A stretch of DNA of 64,000 nt, from contig JADDTR010000014.1 of the NCBI GenBank assembly GCA_015345905.1, positions 186,001 through 250,000 on the forward strand, in the 5' to 3' direction. Both the position numbers and the translations under genes were made by a program. The notes below the pieces were generated by a model. It did no database searches. It had not been told where the DNA came from and was given only the letters and a program-made list of their open reading frames with translations. The stretch is from Aotearoamyces nothofagi. Lineage: Eukaryota; Ascomycota; Leotiomycetes; Leotiales; Tympanidaceae. Position 1 is the first letter of the stretch; each line of letters begins with the position of its first letter. Positions 46,023-57,818 of the stretch are shown piece by piece.

Positions 46023-46588
46023 TCATCTACAGCCCACCACCAACCCCACATCACCAAAATCCAGACCCGCGAGAGAACTCTCTCGAGACCCGTACAGCGT
46101 GCAAGCTAAGCTAGGCTACCTCACAGAAGGCCGCCATGATCTCATCCCTCATCCTCCCAGGCTCTATCGCGATGCCTGAATACCAGCACAGCAGCAGTAG
46201 CATCGTATTAGCAAATGGCATATACCGTACCGTACAACCGGATACCGACTTCTGAAAGCAAAGCAAGCAGGTATCGGCCACGGGCACAGCGAGGGGCTCT
46301 CGTGCGCAGTGACGAAGGCGCCTCATCATCGCGGCTGGGAGCCTTGGTTCAGGCCGTCGCCACCCCGGCACGCCGTCACTCAGCCAGCAGGCGGTGGGAG
46401 AGAGAGAGAGGGAAGCGGGGGCTGGCCGGTGTGGGACGGTGGACTGTAGAGGCCGCCCCGGCCCCTCCGAGGCTCCGGCGACGTCATTCTCACTTCCGGC
46501 AGTATGTATGTATTGTACAGTACACTTGCAGTGCCCCACGAGTGCGGACTGTAGCCGGGCCTGCCCCGCCGGTGCCTGGATACACACG

Positions 46589-46709
46589 GTGCTGTGCTGT
46601 GCTGTGCTGTAGCCTGTGCCTATACTATTGGTGCCTGGGTCCCTACCCGTCGCGCCTGTCCAAGGCAGCCCAGGGTATCGTCGCAGCACGGCACAGCACA
46701 GCACAGCAC
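46589..46709. repeat. Inverted repeat of (GTGCT)n type
   Basis: GTGCTGTGCTGTGCTGTGCT at 46589-46608 and GCACAGCACAGCACAGCAC at 46691-46709 can pair over 19 bases with a loop of about 80. Each arm is itself a 5-base microsatellite. Confidence 0.8.
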
Positions 46710-46868
46710 GTACCCAGACAGGCATGCTAGCGAAACGTGCTTCCTGGCCCCCATGAACCTCTGTACCAGCAGCATTCGCACGTGGCTTGCCTCTCGACCG
46801 CATCTTCTCACCGCATCTCTACAAGGGGGGTGGTGTAGGGTAGGTGGTGTAGGGAAAGTGTAGTATAG

Positions 46869-46922
46869 GCCACTGTAGCTCAGCAACTGTAGCTCAGCAA
46901 CTGTAGCTCAGCAACTGTAGTA
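46869..46922. repeat. Tandem repeat, 17-base unit, about 3 copies
   Basis: The unit CTGTAGCTCAGCAA with flanking bases recurs in succession, ending as CAACTGTAGTAGAGG. A related ACTGTAGGTCAGTAACTG follows at 46931. Confidence 0.75.
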
Positions 46923-47728
46923 GAGGTTACTGTAGGTCAGTAACTGCAGTGGAGGTAACTCGCAAAGCTTAGGGTAGCCAGCTCCTGTAGGGCAGCCAAG
47001 ATAGGGTACGTACGGTACGGCAGCTTCGTCGCGGCCCACGAGAACGAGGCCTGCCAGGCAGCTCAGCCACGCGCCTGACTCACTCGTCACTGTACAATAC
47101 ATGCAGTCCGGGCTACACCGCCCGCTGCACGCTGGACGGTGCGCTGAACTCTATCTGTAGTGCTACAGGCTACAGCACCCTGTACGCCATTCACTATTCA
47201 CTATACTCGGTACACTGTACACGGTACACGGTACACTGAACACTATACACTGTACACTGTACACTACACTGCACGCTGCACACTGTAGCAAGTTGGCAGG
47301 TGGCTAGATAGCATACATACCTTACTCACTCTACACGCATCTTAACTCTAATCCGGGCTCCACGGCGTCTGCAGTCTGAACAGGCCAGGCCGTGCTCTTC
47401 CCTTGCCCTGTGATACATCGCACGCCTCTCCAGCCTGCTTTCTAAACAGGCATTGCATCACTTCGCAGGCCTGCCGATTCTTACCTGTTCCGCTTACCGC
47501 AGCTACGCGCGGGCTCGGCGCAAAGATCAAATCATCTCCGCCCCTACGCCAGCCCAATCTCACCAGACAGACTGCTCTGCTTCATCAACTTCAGATTCGA
47601 GACCCAAGAGTCCCTCCGGCAGCACCAACGCTCAGCTCTCCAACTCTGCCCGGCCATCTTCTCCGAGCCCTCGCAGCCGTCCCGGATTGTCGCCATCGCG
47701 CCCTCTCCATCTCGTCAGTGCAGCCGCA

Positions 47729-50293
47729 ATGGGTAGCTTCGTCTTCCAGTGGTAAGTCTCCCCGTCTCCCTACAGCGAGCATCCCGTGCGCAGCGCGCAG
47801 CAGCAGTGGCGGATGGCAGTCCTCTGTGCACGAGGCAGCTTTGCGACGGATTGGTGTCTCTGATAGACGCCCTCGGCCACCAGATCTTCCACCTGACAGC
47901 GCACTGCACACTGCACACTGAACACTGCACACTGCACATCACATCCGTCGAGCTTCGGTCGCTGACACGGTTTGCGGATAGGGAACACCCAGCGTCCGAA
48001 GTCTACGTCACCGGTACCTTCGACAACTGGACAAAGAGCGAGAAGCTCGAGCAGGATGGCGGCGTCTTCAGGAAGGATGTGGCGCTCCCGAGTGCGTCGG
48101 AGAAGATATACTACAAGGTGCGCTCAGTTCCAGCTTATGATACTTGTATACCCCACCATGTCGAGCATCCGCGCCCTGCTTGGGCCCTGGCTCTCTGCTG
48201 TGGCAATGCCCGGTGAGCCCACTGCATGCCACGGCAGACCACGCTCGCGGGGATTCTACAGCGCAAACGCTTGTCGGCCCAGGCATCTGTGCTGGAGGAA
48301 TGCGGAATGCTCTGCTCCACAACCCCCCATAGGCCTCTGAAGCTGTGTCCAAGCGGTCTGGCATGGGTCTGCTTGGAAGGATTTGCTCGAGACAAGCTGG
48401 ACATCATATCATCGCCGAGAGCAACGGCATCATGTCTGGCAGCAGGCCACCAGGCAGACACCCTACGTAATAATTTTGGCCGTTAATGGTTACTGTACGC
48501 AGAGTTGCAGCAAAAGTCGCCTATTTCAAGCTCCGTCTTAGTCTGCAGGTCAAGGATGCTCACCAACCCCCCAAATTCCCACAATTCTATTCCTGAGCCT
48601 CACATTTTATATCAAGCAAGTACCGTCGGCACAGTTACTGACCATCTCCAATTGTTAGTTTGTCGTGGACGGAAACTGGGTTACCGATCATACAGCGCCA
48701 CAAGAAACCGACCCCGAAGGCAACCTGAACAACGTCCTCACCACCGATCGAATTGCAAAGCATACTCCTGCGACAGCTGGCATCATGTCAGGCGTGACAC
48801 CAACATCGACCACTGCCGAGCTGGCGAAGGATGTGCCAAAGGAGAACACCACTGGGACAGCAGACCTTCCCGGCGCCTACCCCGAGACGCCAGCCGAGAC
48901 GCCAGCCTCTGAGCCCGCAGCTTTCTCCGTCGACCCCATTCCAGCAACTGCTGGCGCAGGAAACCCAATCAAGCTCGCACCGGGCGAGAAGGTCCCAGAC
49001 CCACAAACCCTCACCTCCAACACCGTCTCCTCGACTGTTCACGACGATCTATCTCTAGCCAAGACCGCCGAGGGCTCCGAAGCAACATTCGGTGTCGCGC
49101 CCATCCCAGCAACTGCTGGTGCGGGAAACCCGGTCAAGCTCGCAGCCGGCGAGAAGGTCCCGGAGCCAAGCTCCATCACACAAAATACTGTTAATTCCAC
49201 GGTCACCACCGACAAGGAATCTTACGAGAACAGTGGCGCGTTCGGGAATGCCCCAGTCTTGCCTCCTGTAGTGACCCCTCAAAGCGAGCGTGATGACAAG
49301 GGCACCGGTGTCTTTGACCTGCCACCTATCTCGAAGAATCTGATTCCAGAATCAAGCCTGCCAATCGGTACTGGCGGTGTTGGCACATTTGACGCAACCC
49401 CTACCATCCAGTCCGTTGGTCCTCAGAGCACAACCGCAAACCTTGCAGCAGCAGTACCCTTAGAGCCGAAGAAGGATGCCGTGCCCGAGGTCGTGAAAGA
49501 AAGCCAGGAGGAAGCCGGTGTGGGAGCAGAAGCCAGCGGTGTTCCAGAAGAGGTCAGGGAGAAGAGCGCTGTGGAGAAGGAACTCCTCGCCGACGTACCA
49601 AAGGCCACAGTCACGTCTGACGGCACTGCCAAGAGCTATCTACCAGAGTCCGTGCAGCAATCGATCGACTCGATCAACGCCGCCGCCAACAAGAAGACCA
49701 ACGACACCCCAGAAGTTGTGCAGGAGTCCATCGCTGAATCTGGCCAGGGTCGTGAGGCTACTGCCTACTCTGAGCCGGTCGCCGAGAAGAAGGCTGTTGA
49801 AGCCGAGCTTCTGAAGCAAGTCAAGAGAGAGAACTCCAAAGGCAAATCCGCACCAAACGGCTCTACCACCGTCAACGCCACACCAGAGGTTGTCAGGGAG
49901 TCTATTGCTGCATCTGGTCAGGGTCGTGAGGCTACTGCCTATTCCGAGCCAGTCGCCGAGAAGAAGGCCGTGGAGAATGAACTTCTGAAGAGAGTCAAGA
50001 CAGACAATTCTACAGGCGAATCCGCACCAAAGATCGGTTCTACATCCAAGAAATCTGACTCCAGAGATGTATCGCCAACCACAGTTCCAGGCACTCACAC
50101 TCAGGCTGACCCTGCTCCTACTGAAAAGGTCAGTGCCCCGGCCACGACAGCGGCTACCGAGGCAAGCAAGCCATCCGATAGCCCAGCCAGCTCTGCCGCC
50201 GCTAGCTCAGCAGCCGCGGACGCGAAGAAGAAGAAGCGTACCAGCTTTTTCGGCAGACTCAAGGCAAAGTTCTCTGATAAGGAGAAGAACTGA
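47729..50293 (+). CDS. CBM48 (AMPK glycogen-binding-like) protein, Crp1/Mdg1-type, with repetitive acidic tail
   Basis: Three exons, 47729-47751, 47982-48117 and 48659-50293, encode 597 aa; the introns of 230 and 541 bp are long for this genome. The N-terminal 90 residues form an E-set/CBM48 domain: MGSFVFQW-EHPASEVYVTG-TFDNWTKSEKLEQDGG-YYKFVVDGNWVTDHTAP. This is the fold of the AMPK beta glycogen-binding module; the yeast relatives Crp1 and Mdg1 bind cruciform DNA or act in pheromone signalling. The remaining 500 residues look disordered (Ala, Pro, Glu, Thr, Ser, Val). Internal repeats: two PIPATAGAGNP-KLA-GEKVP units near residues 120-190, and two near-identical copies of TPEVV-ESIA-SGQGREATAYSEPVAEKKAVE-ELL near 380-500. 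It ends with basic KKKKRTSFFGRLKAKF, common to this family. The ATG is fixed by the conserved GSFVFQW start. Confidence 0.9.
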
Positions 50294-50944
50294 GCCTGTC
50301 ATGGCGAAGAGACTATGCATGGCGGCTTTGTTCCTCGAGATTGACTGAATGGAAGGGTGGTTAATGGGAGCGTGTACGATAATACTCGGCATTTTCTTTC
50401 TTTCTTTTCCCTCTCTTTCCTTGGTTCTCGTTCTCGGTTCCTAGAGCTAGGCTAGTCAGCTAATTGCGGAGGGGAGAAAGAAACATGGGGGGAGGAGGTT
50501 TTGCTGTGTGCTTGCTCAGATTGCCGCTGTTTCTTTTTGTTTCTTTTTGGTCGAAGGCTCTTCCTGTTTCGGTGTTGAAAGTCTGACTCCAGCTTCGGGG
50601 TTTTGCTTTTTACCTTATTTCTCTTTCTTTTTGGTTCCTCTTTGCCTTTTTTGCCTTGTTGCCTCGAATCGATACCATGTCCTTTGCGTGCATTCCTGGT
50701 GGGGTGGTCGAGATGATGAGATTTAGTCTGTTGTTGGGGAGGATTGACGGGGGAGGGCTGAGAGGGGGAAATTAATGGGGAGGATTAATGGGAGGATCGA
50801 GGGTTGGAAAGGACAGGAAGTTGTAGATAGAGATGGTGGGAGGTGGGAGATGGGAGGTGGTGTGTGGGTTGCAGGCGGCTTTAGTTGATGAGTTGAATGA
50901 AAGTTGAATTGACATTGATATCGACCTTGACCTTGACCTTGTCG

Positions 50945-51090
50945 CTGTGTACTTGAGTGAGGGATTGAGAGAGTGATTGAGAGAGGGATTGAGAGAGTGA
51001 TTGAGTGAGGGATTGAGAGAGTGATTAAGTGAGGGATGGAGGCGGGATCGCGGGTGGATAGGTTAGCGAGAGAGAGAGAGAGTGATTCCG
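50945..51090. repeat. GATTGAGAGAG-type tandem repeat
   Basis: About eight units of GGGATTGAGAGAGTGATTGAG(T/A), about 16 bp each, followed by (GA)n. Purine-rich on the plus strand. Confidence 0.8.
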
Positions 51091-51289
51091 GCATGAGCAT
51101 GAGTAACTCGGTGAGGACATAACTAGAGATAAAATCCTAAAAGTATCTCAGCCAGTACAGTACAACAACATAAAACAATCATACAAAATCAAATCTCATA
51201 CCCCAATATCAGCCCCAAAGAGAGCACATATCCCCATCCATCCATCCAAAGAGCATAGATATATATAGCTCCTCCTCCTCCTCTTCCTC

Positions 51290-51325
51290 GCCCTCTCTCT
51301 CTCTCTCTCTCTCTCTCTCCGCCTT
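51290..51325. repeat. (CT)n microsatellite
   Basis: About 14 CT units between CTCGCC and CCGCC, followed by a repeated CCGCCTTATCTCT. Confidence 0.9.
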
Positions 51326-51407
51326 ATCTCTCTCCGCCTTATCTAGATTCATAGACTGAATCTCGAATCTCTTCTTCTTGAATTTTTTTTTTGTTTTTTT
51401 CTAATTC

Positions 51408-51625
51408 GGGGGCTAATTCGGGGGGCGGGGGGGGGGGAGGGGAGGGAAGAGGGGGGAGGGGGGAGGGGAGAGAGGATGAAGGGGGGAGGGGGGGAGGGAG
51501 AAGTGGGGAGGAGGGGGGGAGGGGAAGGAGGGAGAGGAGAAGGAGGGAGGGGAGAAGGAGGGAGGGGAGAGGAAGAAGGGGAGAAAGAAGGGAGAAGGAG
51601 GGGAGAGGAAGAAGAGAGAGGGGTA
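51408..51625. repeat. Homopurine tract
   Basis: About 200 bp of almost pure G and A on the plus strand (GGGGAGGGG, GGAGAAGGAG units) beginning with runs of up to 12 G. Such mirror-type purine runs can form triplex or G-quadruplex DNA. ORFs read from it are composition artefacts. Confidence 0.85.
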
Positions 51626-51969
51626 GCAGCTCTGATGATGATGATGATATAAATACAGACACAGATATAGGTATAGATATAGCTACAAACGAACAACTGC
51701 AACTGCAACTGCAGATATGACTACAACCGCAGATATAGGTATAGATATAAACTACAGATACAGATGCAGATAGACTCGACGTCATGAATACAGAATACAG
51801 AATACAACTACAGATATAACCACAGACACAACCACAACTACAAATGAACAAATAAACAACTACAACCACAACCACAAACGAACAACCACTTCAAAGGAAC
51901 CGCCTCTTCAAAGGAACCTAAAAGGACAAAGCTCTCATGATATCTGCTATTCAATTATATATATCCCAT

Positions 51970-52130
51970 CTACTACCATTCCAGTCTATCGCTGACCGCT
52001 GTCGTCGACTACTTCCTCATCGACGGCTTCCTTATCAACCACTTCATCGACCATTCTCATCGACCACTTCATCGACGGCTTCCTCATCGACTACTTCCTC
52101 AACCACGCTATCGCTCCACTACGCAATCAT
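51970..52130. repeat. Imperfect CATCGAC(C/G)ACTTC tandem repeat
   Basis: Six or so 12-15 base units such as TTCATCGACCACT, TCATCGACGGCTTCC and TCGACTACTTCC, interleaved in two alternating versions. Confidence 0.7.
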
Positions 52131-52215
52131 TTCGTCGTTGGATATGAATACGATAGAGACAGTATGACTCTCCGAGGTGTGATGTAGCATATGCCATTTA
52201 TGGTCGGCGAGAGGT

Positions 52216-52527
52216 TGTAGTAGGAGACTGGTGTTTCCTGCGAGATGTATAGAGGGGAAGGCAGTAGGAGACTCGTATTTCCTGCGAGATGGATAGAGGG
52301 GAAGGAAGTAGGAGACTGGTGTTTCTTGCGAGATGTATAGAGGGGAAGGCAGTAGGAGACTCGTGTTTCCTGCGAGATGTATAGAGGGGAAGGCAGTAGG
52401 AGACTCGTGTTTCCTGCGAGATGGATAGAGGGGAAGGAAGTAGGAGACTCGTGTTTCCTGCGAGATGGATAGAGGGGAAGGAAGTAGGAGACTCGTGTTT
52501 CCTGCGAGATGTATAGAGGGAAAGGGG
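52216..52527. repeat. 44-bp minisatellite, seven copies
   Basis: The unit GTAGGAGACTCGTGTTTCCTG + CGAGATGTATAGAGGGGAAGGCA recurs seven times with period 44. Units differ at a few sites (CTC/CTG at position 10-12, GATG/GATGG, GGCA/GGAA). Since 44 is not a multiple of three, all three minus-strand frames stay open, giving a chance ORF of 130 aa (52590-52198). Confidence 0.9.
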
Positions 52528-55500
52528 TGGAGAGGGCGATTGTTCGCGTGTATTCGCTCGTGTTAGGTTGTGATGAGGTGGGAGATTCAACCTGACGATG
52601 AGGGGTTTGATGGATTTAGGTCTGTAGCGGAAGTAATTGTATTGGAGTAGGCGTTGGGTCGTGGTAGGCGGTTATGACGAGCTCCTAGTATCTGACTTGA
52701 TGCATTATAAAGGTAGATGGGAGGAAGAGTCAACGTCAGAGACTGGCCAGAGGTTTCTCTCCATTTAGGTGCTGCCGCTTAAAGCCATCGTCTAGAAGCT
52801 TCACCTCCCGTACTCTTGAATCTTGAGAGACTCTTCAACAACTAATCCGAAAAGCACAAGCAGGAGAGTACGTCCAGCAGACTAATTCGCCGAGGCAACT
52901 TTCCCCAAGGCATGAAGCGTACCAAGAAAACCTACCTGCACTCCTCTCTCCCAGCATACCCGTCGAGCCGAGAACTCACACTGTAATGCCACGTAGCAAA
53001 AGTAGCGCCATGTACAAGCACGTAGCCTGCTCGAAACTCGGGCACGAAACGTATCATCTCTGGATGAGGCTGACATAGAGACAATTTAAGAACCCACAGG
53101 ACTATAGCAGAAATGCGGAGATCTGAGACAAAATGAACTCGGCGTGAAAGGTCATACCATTGTACGCCTTGCTTTGCCTAAGCCTTCTTCCCCACTAGAA
53201 AAGTAGATACGAGCTTTGCGGAATGAAGTTATTGCGTGATTATCATGGCGATTCTATAAAGCTAGCGCTGTTCCCACAAAACCCCGCATGTTAGCATATA
53301 CGAGAGGTGACAAATATGCCGATGAGTTATTTGGGACGCCCTGATAAGACGGCTGTAGCCTTTGCTCCTCCGTGTTGCAGTATGTATCAAGTTGCGAATA
53401 TAGCAAGGTCTAGGTTCTTCTGAAGATGACAAGAGATGTGATAGTTATTGTCCCCCCACACGTGCCCCCACCGGAAATATTGTTAGCCGTTCGATCTTAG
53501 CCTGGAGGCTCGATACTGGTGATCAGATTGGTTGTGATACATTGCGTGGCTTATGCAAATGTCAATATCTGTTCTGTTCTCAAGGCCAGGATCGATCGTT
53601 GTCTCGCAAGACTCTGGCAAGTTCCAGCGGTTTCTATTTCCTAGGCAGCCTAGGATATTGCATACAGCGGGCCCGGATATCCCCTCAAACGTATGTTGTT
53701 ATCAATGTTTCGGGGCGGGGAGGGATAGCATGTTGGGCTCTAAGATTCATTCTAGGAGGTAGATAGGGTCAAAACGGTTGTCGTTCGCTGGTGGTTTGAG
53801 AGCCCGAGTCCGCAAACGGAAAGTGGAGGGTCGGCGGATCAAGAACCAAGACGACGTTCTAGAAACTCCTGGTGTTGAAGTCTTGTTAGGATAAATGTAG
53901 ACTGGCCACCGGGTGGATATGCTCCCTCTAGAAAACAATACTTCTGGGATGCCATAAAGCTGACACTAGATCTGTAATACAGGGAGTAGGAGCGGAAAGA
54001 AGTAAGGCGAGCGTCAGCAGGGCGTCGGATCGAGAAGAAAATAGGAAGGATGCATGCGCTGAATAGCGCGGCTAACATTGGTAGCACCAAACGACCTGTC
54101 TACTGTGTACTTGCAATGGCCGATCATTGCTCCTCATATCTTCTACCACAATTTTGAGGTACAACCCGTCATATCTGATTATATATCGTGGTAGAAGGAT
54201 CGACGAACCATAGCTTGGCATACGATATCGGCGTTTGAAGGAAAATTAGTTGCAATCTCGTAAACCTCATGGCATTGTCTTCTGAATGGTCGAAGATATC
54301 ATATTTTCGGGTCGCGTCTCTTCTGGCTTCGCTGAAACTGAGTCTCGTTCGGGGTGTTACTGCCTATAGTCCACAATAATATGTATACTTGCTAGACGAC
54401 GATGCAGGGTACTCTAAAAAGATGGTTATATGATGGAGCCGCATCCACTTCACGGATATAGCTCTGCGCTAAATCCTGGAAGTGCAATACCCTGCTTCGC
54501 ATGGTTCTGCCGTTTGAAGATACGTGATAATCGTCAGTACCTGACCACCTTCGTACTTGCAGCCTAGCGATTCTTTCTCGAGGCCTCAATCTGTCTCCAC
54601 CGAGACCGTGGTCTGTTTGGAAGCAGGATTCGAAAAATGAGGAGGGTTATTCCCTGATAAATTTTGTAGCATTGGACATTGTTGGTGGTCGGCATCTAGG
54701 GTTGGTGTCCTATATATTGTGGCGAAATACAGCCTCGAGAGGTTATTGGGAAAGCCCTCATCGCAAATGCTTATCCAAGCTTCAGTAATCTTGTCGTTGT
54801 ACGATCATCAGTATTAGCAGCCTCGAGGATAATGCTGCTCCTGAAACCGTCAAAACATGAACTCCTTGATTGACTCAATTATCTAGGCCGTTTTCAACTG
54901 TTGGTTGCGAAATCGTGGACGATCCCCTATCTTGAATCTGATCGGCAATCTAAGAACATGGTTGCCCTTGACCAGAATTGAAAGGATGACAACCACTTCG
55001 AAATGCCCTGATATTTACTAGCCGCCAAGTGGACGGTGGGAAGCGGGGAGAGCGATGATCTTGAACAAATGGAAGCTGGAACGATGACAGACGAAAGCTT
55101 ATATGCTGTTGCTTTCAGCGTCACGCATCATGGCATATGTCATAGGCGCAGGAGTGAGGCGCGATAGCACACATATCACAGGTCTTCTGGCGTATCCAAG
55201 ATAGGGCGTCCTTGGTGGACATGCTCGAGTTGCTCAGCCCAGAGCGGTGCCCCAGTTGCGTGCAATCACCTGATGCTTATGCCAAACCTCCGTACGCACT
55301 CCGGACCGCCCGCTGCACAGAGGAGATGCGGTTTCTGGATGGTACGAGTCGCAGAGTCTCGAACGTCGCCGGCGGTAGTGCTGGTGGACGTGCACGACGT
55401 GGTATCGATTCTGTCGTACTGTCTCGGCCTCAACTGCATATTGGCATCTCCACACTGCATCTCAGCATATCCATTTGCTCAACTATACATACAATGGCTA

Positions 55501-56059
55501 TACACGAGATATGGAGCACATAATACTGCGGGTCGAATTATCGAGATGCAAAAATTGCGATTCGATAGAGAGCATCGCCTTTTCCACCACCCGGTCGATT
55601 GTGTGGAAAGCCCTTGCGCCAATAGGCGGTGAGAGCGGGAGACTGGCCAATCAGGCCCAATCGTCGGGTCGCTTTTGCAAGGCGGACAAAAAATGAGGCT
55701 GACCTGACAGGGGGGTTCTCCACCCGGCCATGTCCATTTAATCGGATATTCTACTGCAGGCAGCGAGATACGTGGGCCGCTTGGAGACCTCCTGTCCTTC
55801 CTGTCCTGGCTGTCCTGGCTGTCCTGGTCCGCGAGGAGCGGAGCAGCGGAGTGTCGCAAACAGACAGACGCGGACAGAGAACGTGACTTCTCAGCACCTC
55901 TATATATGTTGCCTCGATTCCTCGATGGATATCTATCTTGAAGACAGAATCAGATCTCTCGGCCGTGTCGAGTTAACACGCAGACGAGTCAATAGCGTCG
56001 CCGGTAGATACCCGCCCCCCTCTTTGTGATAGTTCTGCAAAGTCAGCCCTCCAGCAACC

Positions 56060-56547
56060 ATGTCTTACGGCAGGAAGAACCAGTACTGGATTTCAAACGT
56101 CGAGATCAACAAGAAGGTCATTACACAAGAGCTTCCATACTACCTGGGTCCTGAGGCCCATGTCAGGCCGTATACCAGAAATGTCAGTCTCCTCAACGCT
56201 CCAGTGCCGTGGCCTAGGGCTGACGACTTGACCAGGGCGAAGACGGCTTCTTAATCACTACTCCAGGCTCTTGCTTGACAGATGAACAGATCGACGATAT
56301 ATGCCAGAAGTCGAGGAAGGAATGGGAGAAGCAGGCAGCAGCGAGATCAAAAAAAGAGTCCGAGAGATCTGACAAGCCTTTGAAACGCCCTCTCCACCAA
56401 CCTGTACTTGTGTCTTGTGCGTCGGGCTCGGTAAGATCAGATGACCGCCAGGAAGGGCGTCGACGATCTGATGATAGGCGAAGTGATGATGGGGATCGCC
56501 GACGGTCCGATGAAGGTTGGAGGTGGGATGATAGGCGTCGGTTATGA
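56060..56547 (+). CDS. Small conserved protein with Arg-Ser-Asp repeat tail
   Basis: Two exons, 56060-56182 and 56236-56547, encode 144 aa; the junction gives YTRNGEDGFLITTPG. The first 70 residues (MSYGRKNQYWIS, EINKKVITQELPYYLGPEAH, GEDGFLITTPGSCLTDEQID) match a layout I have seen in unannotated ascomycete proteins, but I know no function. There is no signal peptide or membrane segment. Residues 80-105 are charged (KEWEKQAAARSKKESERSD), and the last 40 are a degenerate repeat of R-R-S-D-D-R with D/E, giving alternating charges. A coiled-coil or RNA-binding role is conceivable, purely inference. Start: first ATG after CCAGCAACC; the in-frame GTCAGT donor is weak, but the joined protein is well formed. 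Confidence 0.6.
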
Positions 56548-57818
56548 TGGTTAGAGACTATCATAGTCGTCGACAACAATCGCCTCCAACACTCTTACCG
56601 TCGATGATAGAGAGTCTCCAACACCCCTGTCCGAATTAATCCAACATTCCACTTAGTACTCCGCCTCTGCCCTTGGCCTTTCGGCGCTGTAGTGATAGAT
56701 ACGTTCCAATGTTACCAAAAGTCGCCACACAACACAGAACACGCCTGAGGAAGGATGATGATAATTTGCATAAGAGCGAGGCGTGGTTGGCTAGCGATGA
56801 GGAGTTGGGTGGGGGTATCTGCTTTCGTTATTTATCTTCTTCTCAGCGAACTGCATTGAGATTGTAAAATTAGATCTTTTTGGCGTGCATCGCCGCTCCG
56901 GTCTTTACTACAGGATGTTGATACGATACCCAGCCAAGAGATCTTCCAATTTAAATGTTTTCCATAACTCCCGGTACCACGAAGACTTGCAAATTTTTGA
57001 TGATGCGGATATGAGACGAAGAGTGGCACCCGTATAAAATGAACTCCTGACGCGTCAACAGCTCACGATCCGCGAGAGACGTCTAGACACCTGTTTTCCA
57101 ACCAGGAAGCTGTTGGCCGGCACCTATACGTCGAGTGGGGTTTTCCAGTAGTCCCATGAGCAGGCAACACAAGAAGCTTACGAGAACACGCAGGCCTCTC
57201 GCCATCCGTGAATCTCACCAATAGAGGCATGGGATAATTTGCAATCCACAAGGAGATGTAAGCTTACTCTCCGGCACTCAATAACAAGAAAGACGAGGAA
57301 CTGAAGATTAGTTCGGTTCTTGAGGTATTGTCGAACTTAAGGGTACCTCATGCGGTACCAGCCTAAACAGGTACGATCGACGTTTACCCGAGGATAAATA
57401 AGAAAAGAGTGCATGGTCGATACGGGTTTAGTTCTATGTTTATCCTCGAGTCTTGCCGACTCTTGACCGACTCCTATCTAACTCTTAACTGTTTTAAGTG
57501 CGATACGAGGAGTTGGAGTGCGTGTGCAAGGAATGACGCCGGCTTTCTTTTGAATTCTGGGGAACGTTGGGCAATAAAAGTGATGCGATTCGGGTTGGCC
57601 CGGATGATTGTGCTCGTGATTGAGTTCGTGTTTCCTTTGAATACGAAGATTGTGAAAGACGAGGGCGCGATGTTGTCATGCCTTGACAACTGGGTAAGAG
57701 GAAATGGGTATAAGAATGCTAGGTCCGCGCTGGATTGAGATATATCCTCAAGACAAAACAACTTCTGCGGTTTATTACAAAGCGCAATAATACTATTAAC
57801 AACTTCATAGCCAACAAT
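56548..57818. other. Intergenic region, no gene seen
   Basis: 1.3 kb. Two short ORFs lie in opposite directions (57409-57738 plus, 57986-57474 minus) without recognisable content. No repeats of note. Confidence 0.4.

Larger units (their letters stand above)
44162..47728. promoter_or_regulatory. Repeat-filled divergent upstream region of pkaR and the CBM48 gene
   Basis: 3.6 kb with no convincing gene. Includes CAGGCAGC-type short tandem repeats near 44700-44725, the 271-bp tandem duplication (45000-45510), degenerate GATATTC/ACATCTATATATAT units (45830-46020), (CTGTG)n inverted repeats (46589-46709), CTGTAGCTCAGCAA repeats (46870-46920) and a palindrome-rich GTACACTGTACA stretch (47190-47280). 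Long leaders and promoters are usual for fungal signalling genes, and part of this may be transcribed 5'UTR. Confidence 0.5.
50294..56059. other. Gene-poor 5.8-kb region with many tandem repeats
   Basis: No ORF links across introns into a known family. First half (50.9-52.6 kb) is a set of satellites: GATTGAGAGAGT repeats, (CT)n, a purine tract, (GAT)n and ATAGATATAG units, CATCGACCACTTC units, and the 44-bp minisatellite. Second half (52.7-56.0 kb) has balanced composition and only short ORFs. TGTCCTGGC repeats lie at 55797-55826. The last few hundred bases must contain the promoter of the gene at 56060. Confidence 0.45.

Noticed and set aside
44737-46803. ORFs of 100-230 aa in the pkaR upstream region
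   Set aside because: They run through microsatellites and tandem repeats and through both copies of the 271-bp duplication; composition artefacts.
51339-51875. 178-aa hydrophobic ORF (V/S/L/P-rich) on the minus strand
   Set aside because: Read from the homopurine tract and GAT/ATAG microsatellites; not a membrane protein.
52198-52590. CRISPR-like array
   Set aside because: The 44-bp units follow one another directly with no unique spacers, and this is a fungal nuclear genome; it is a minisatellite.
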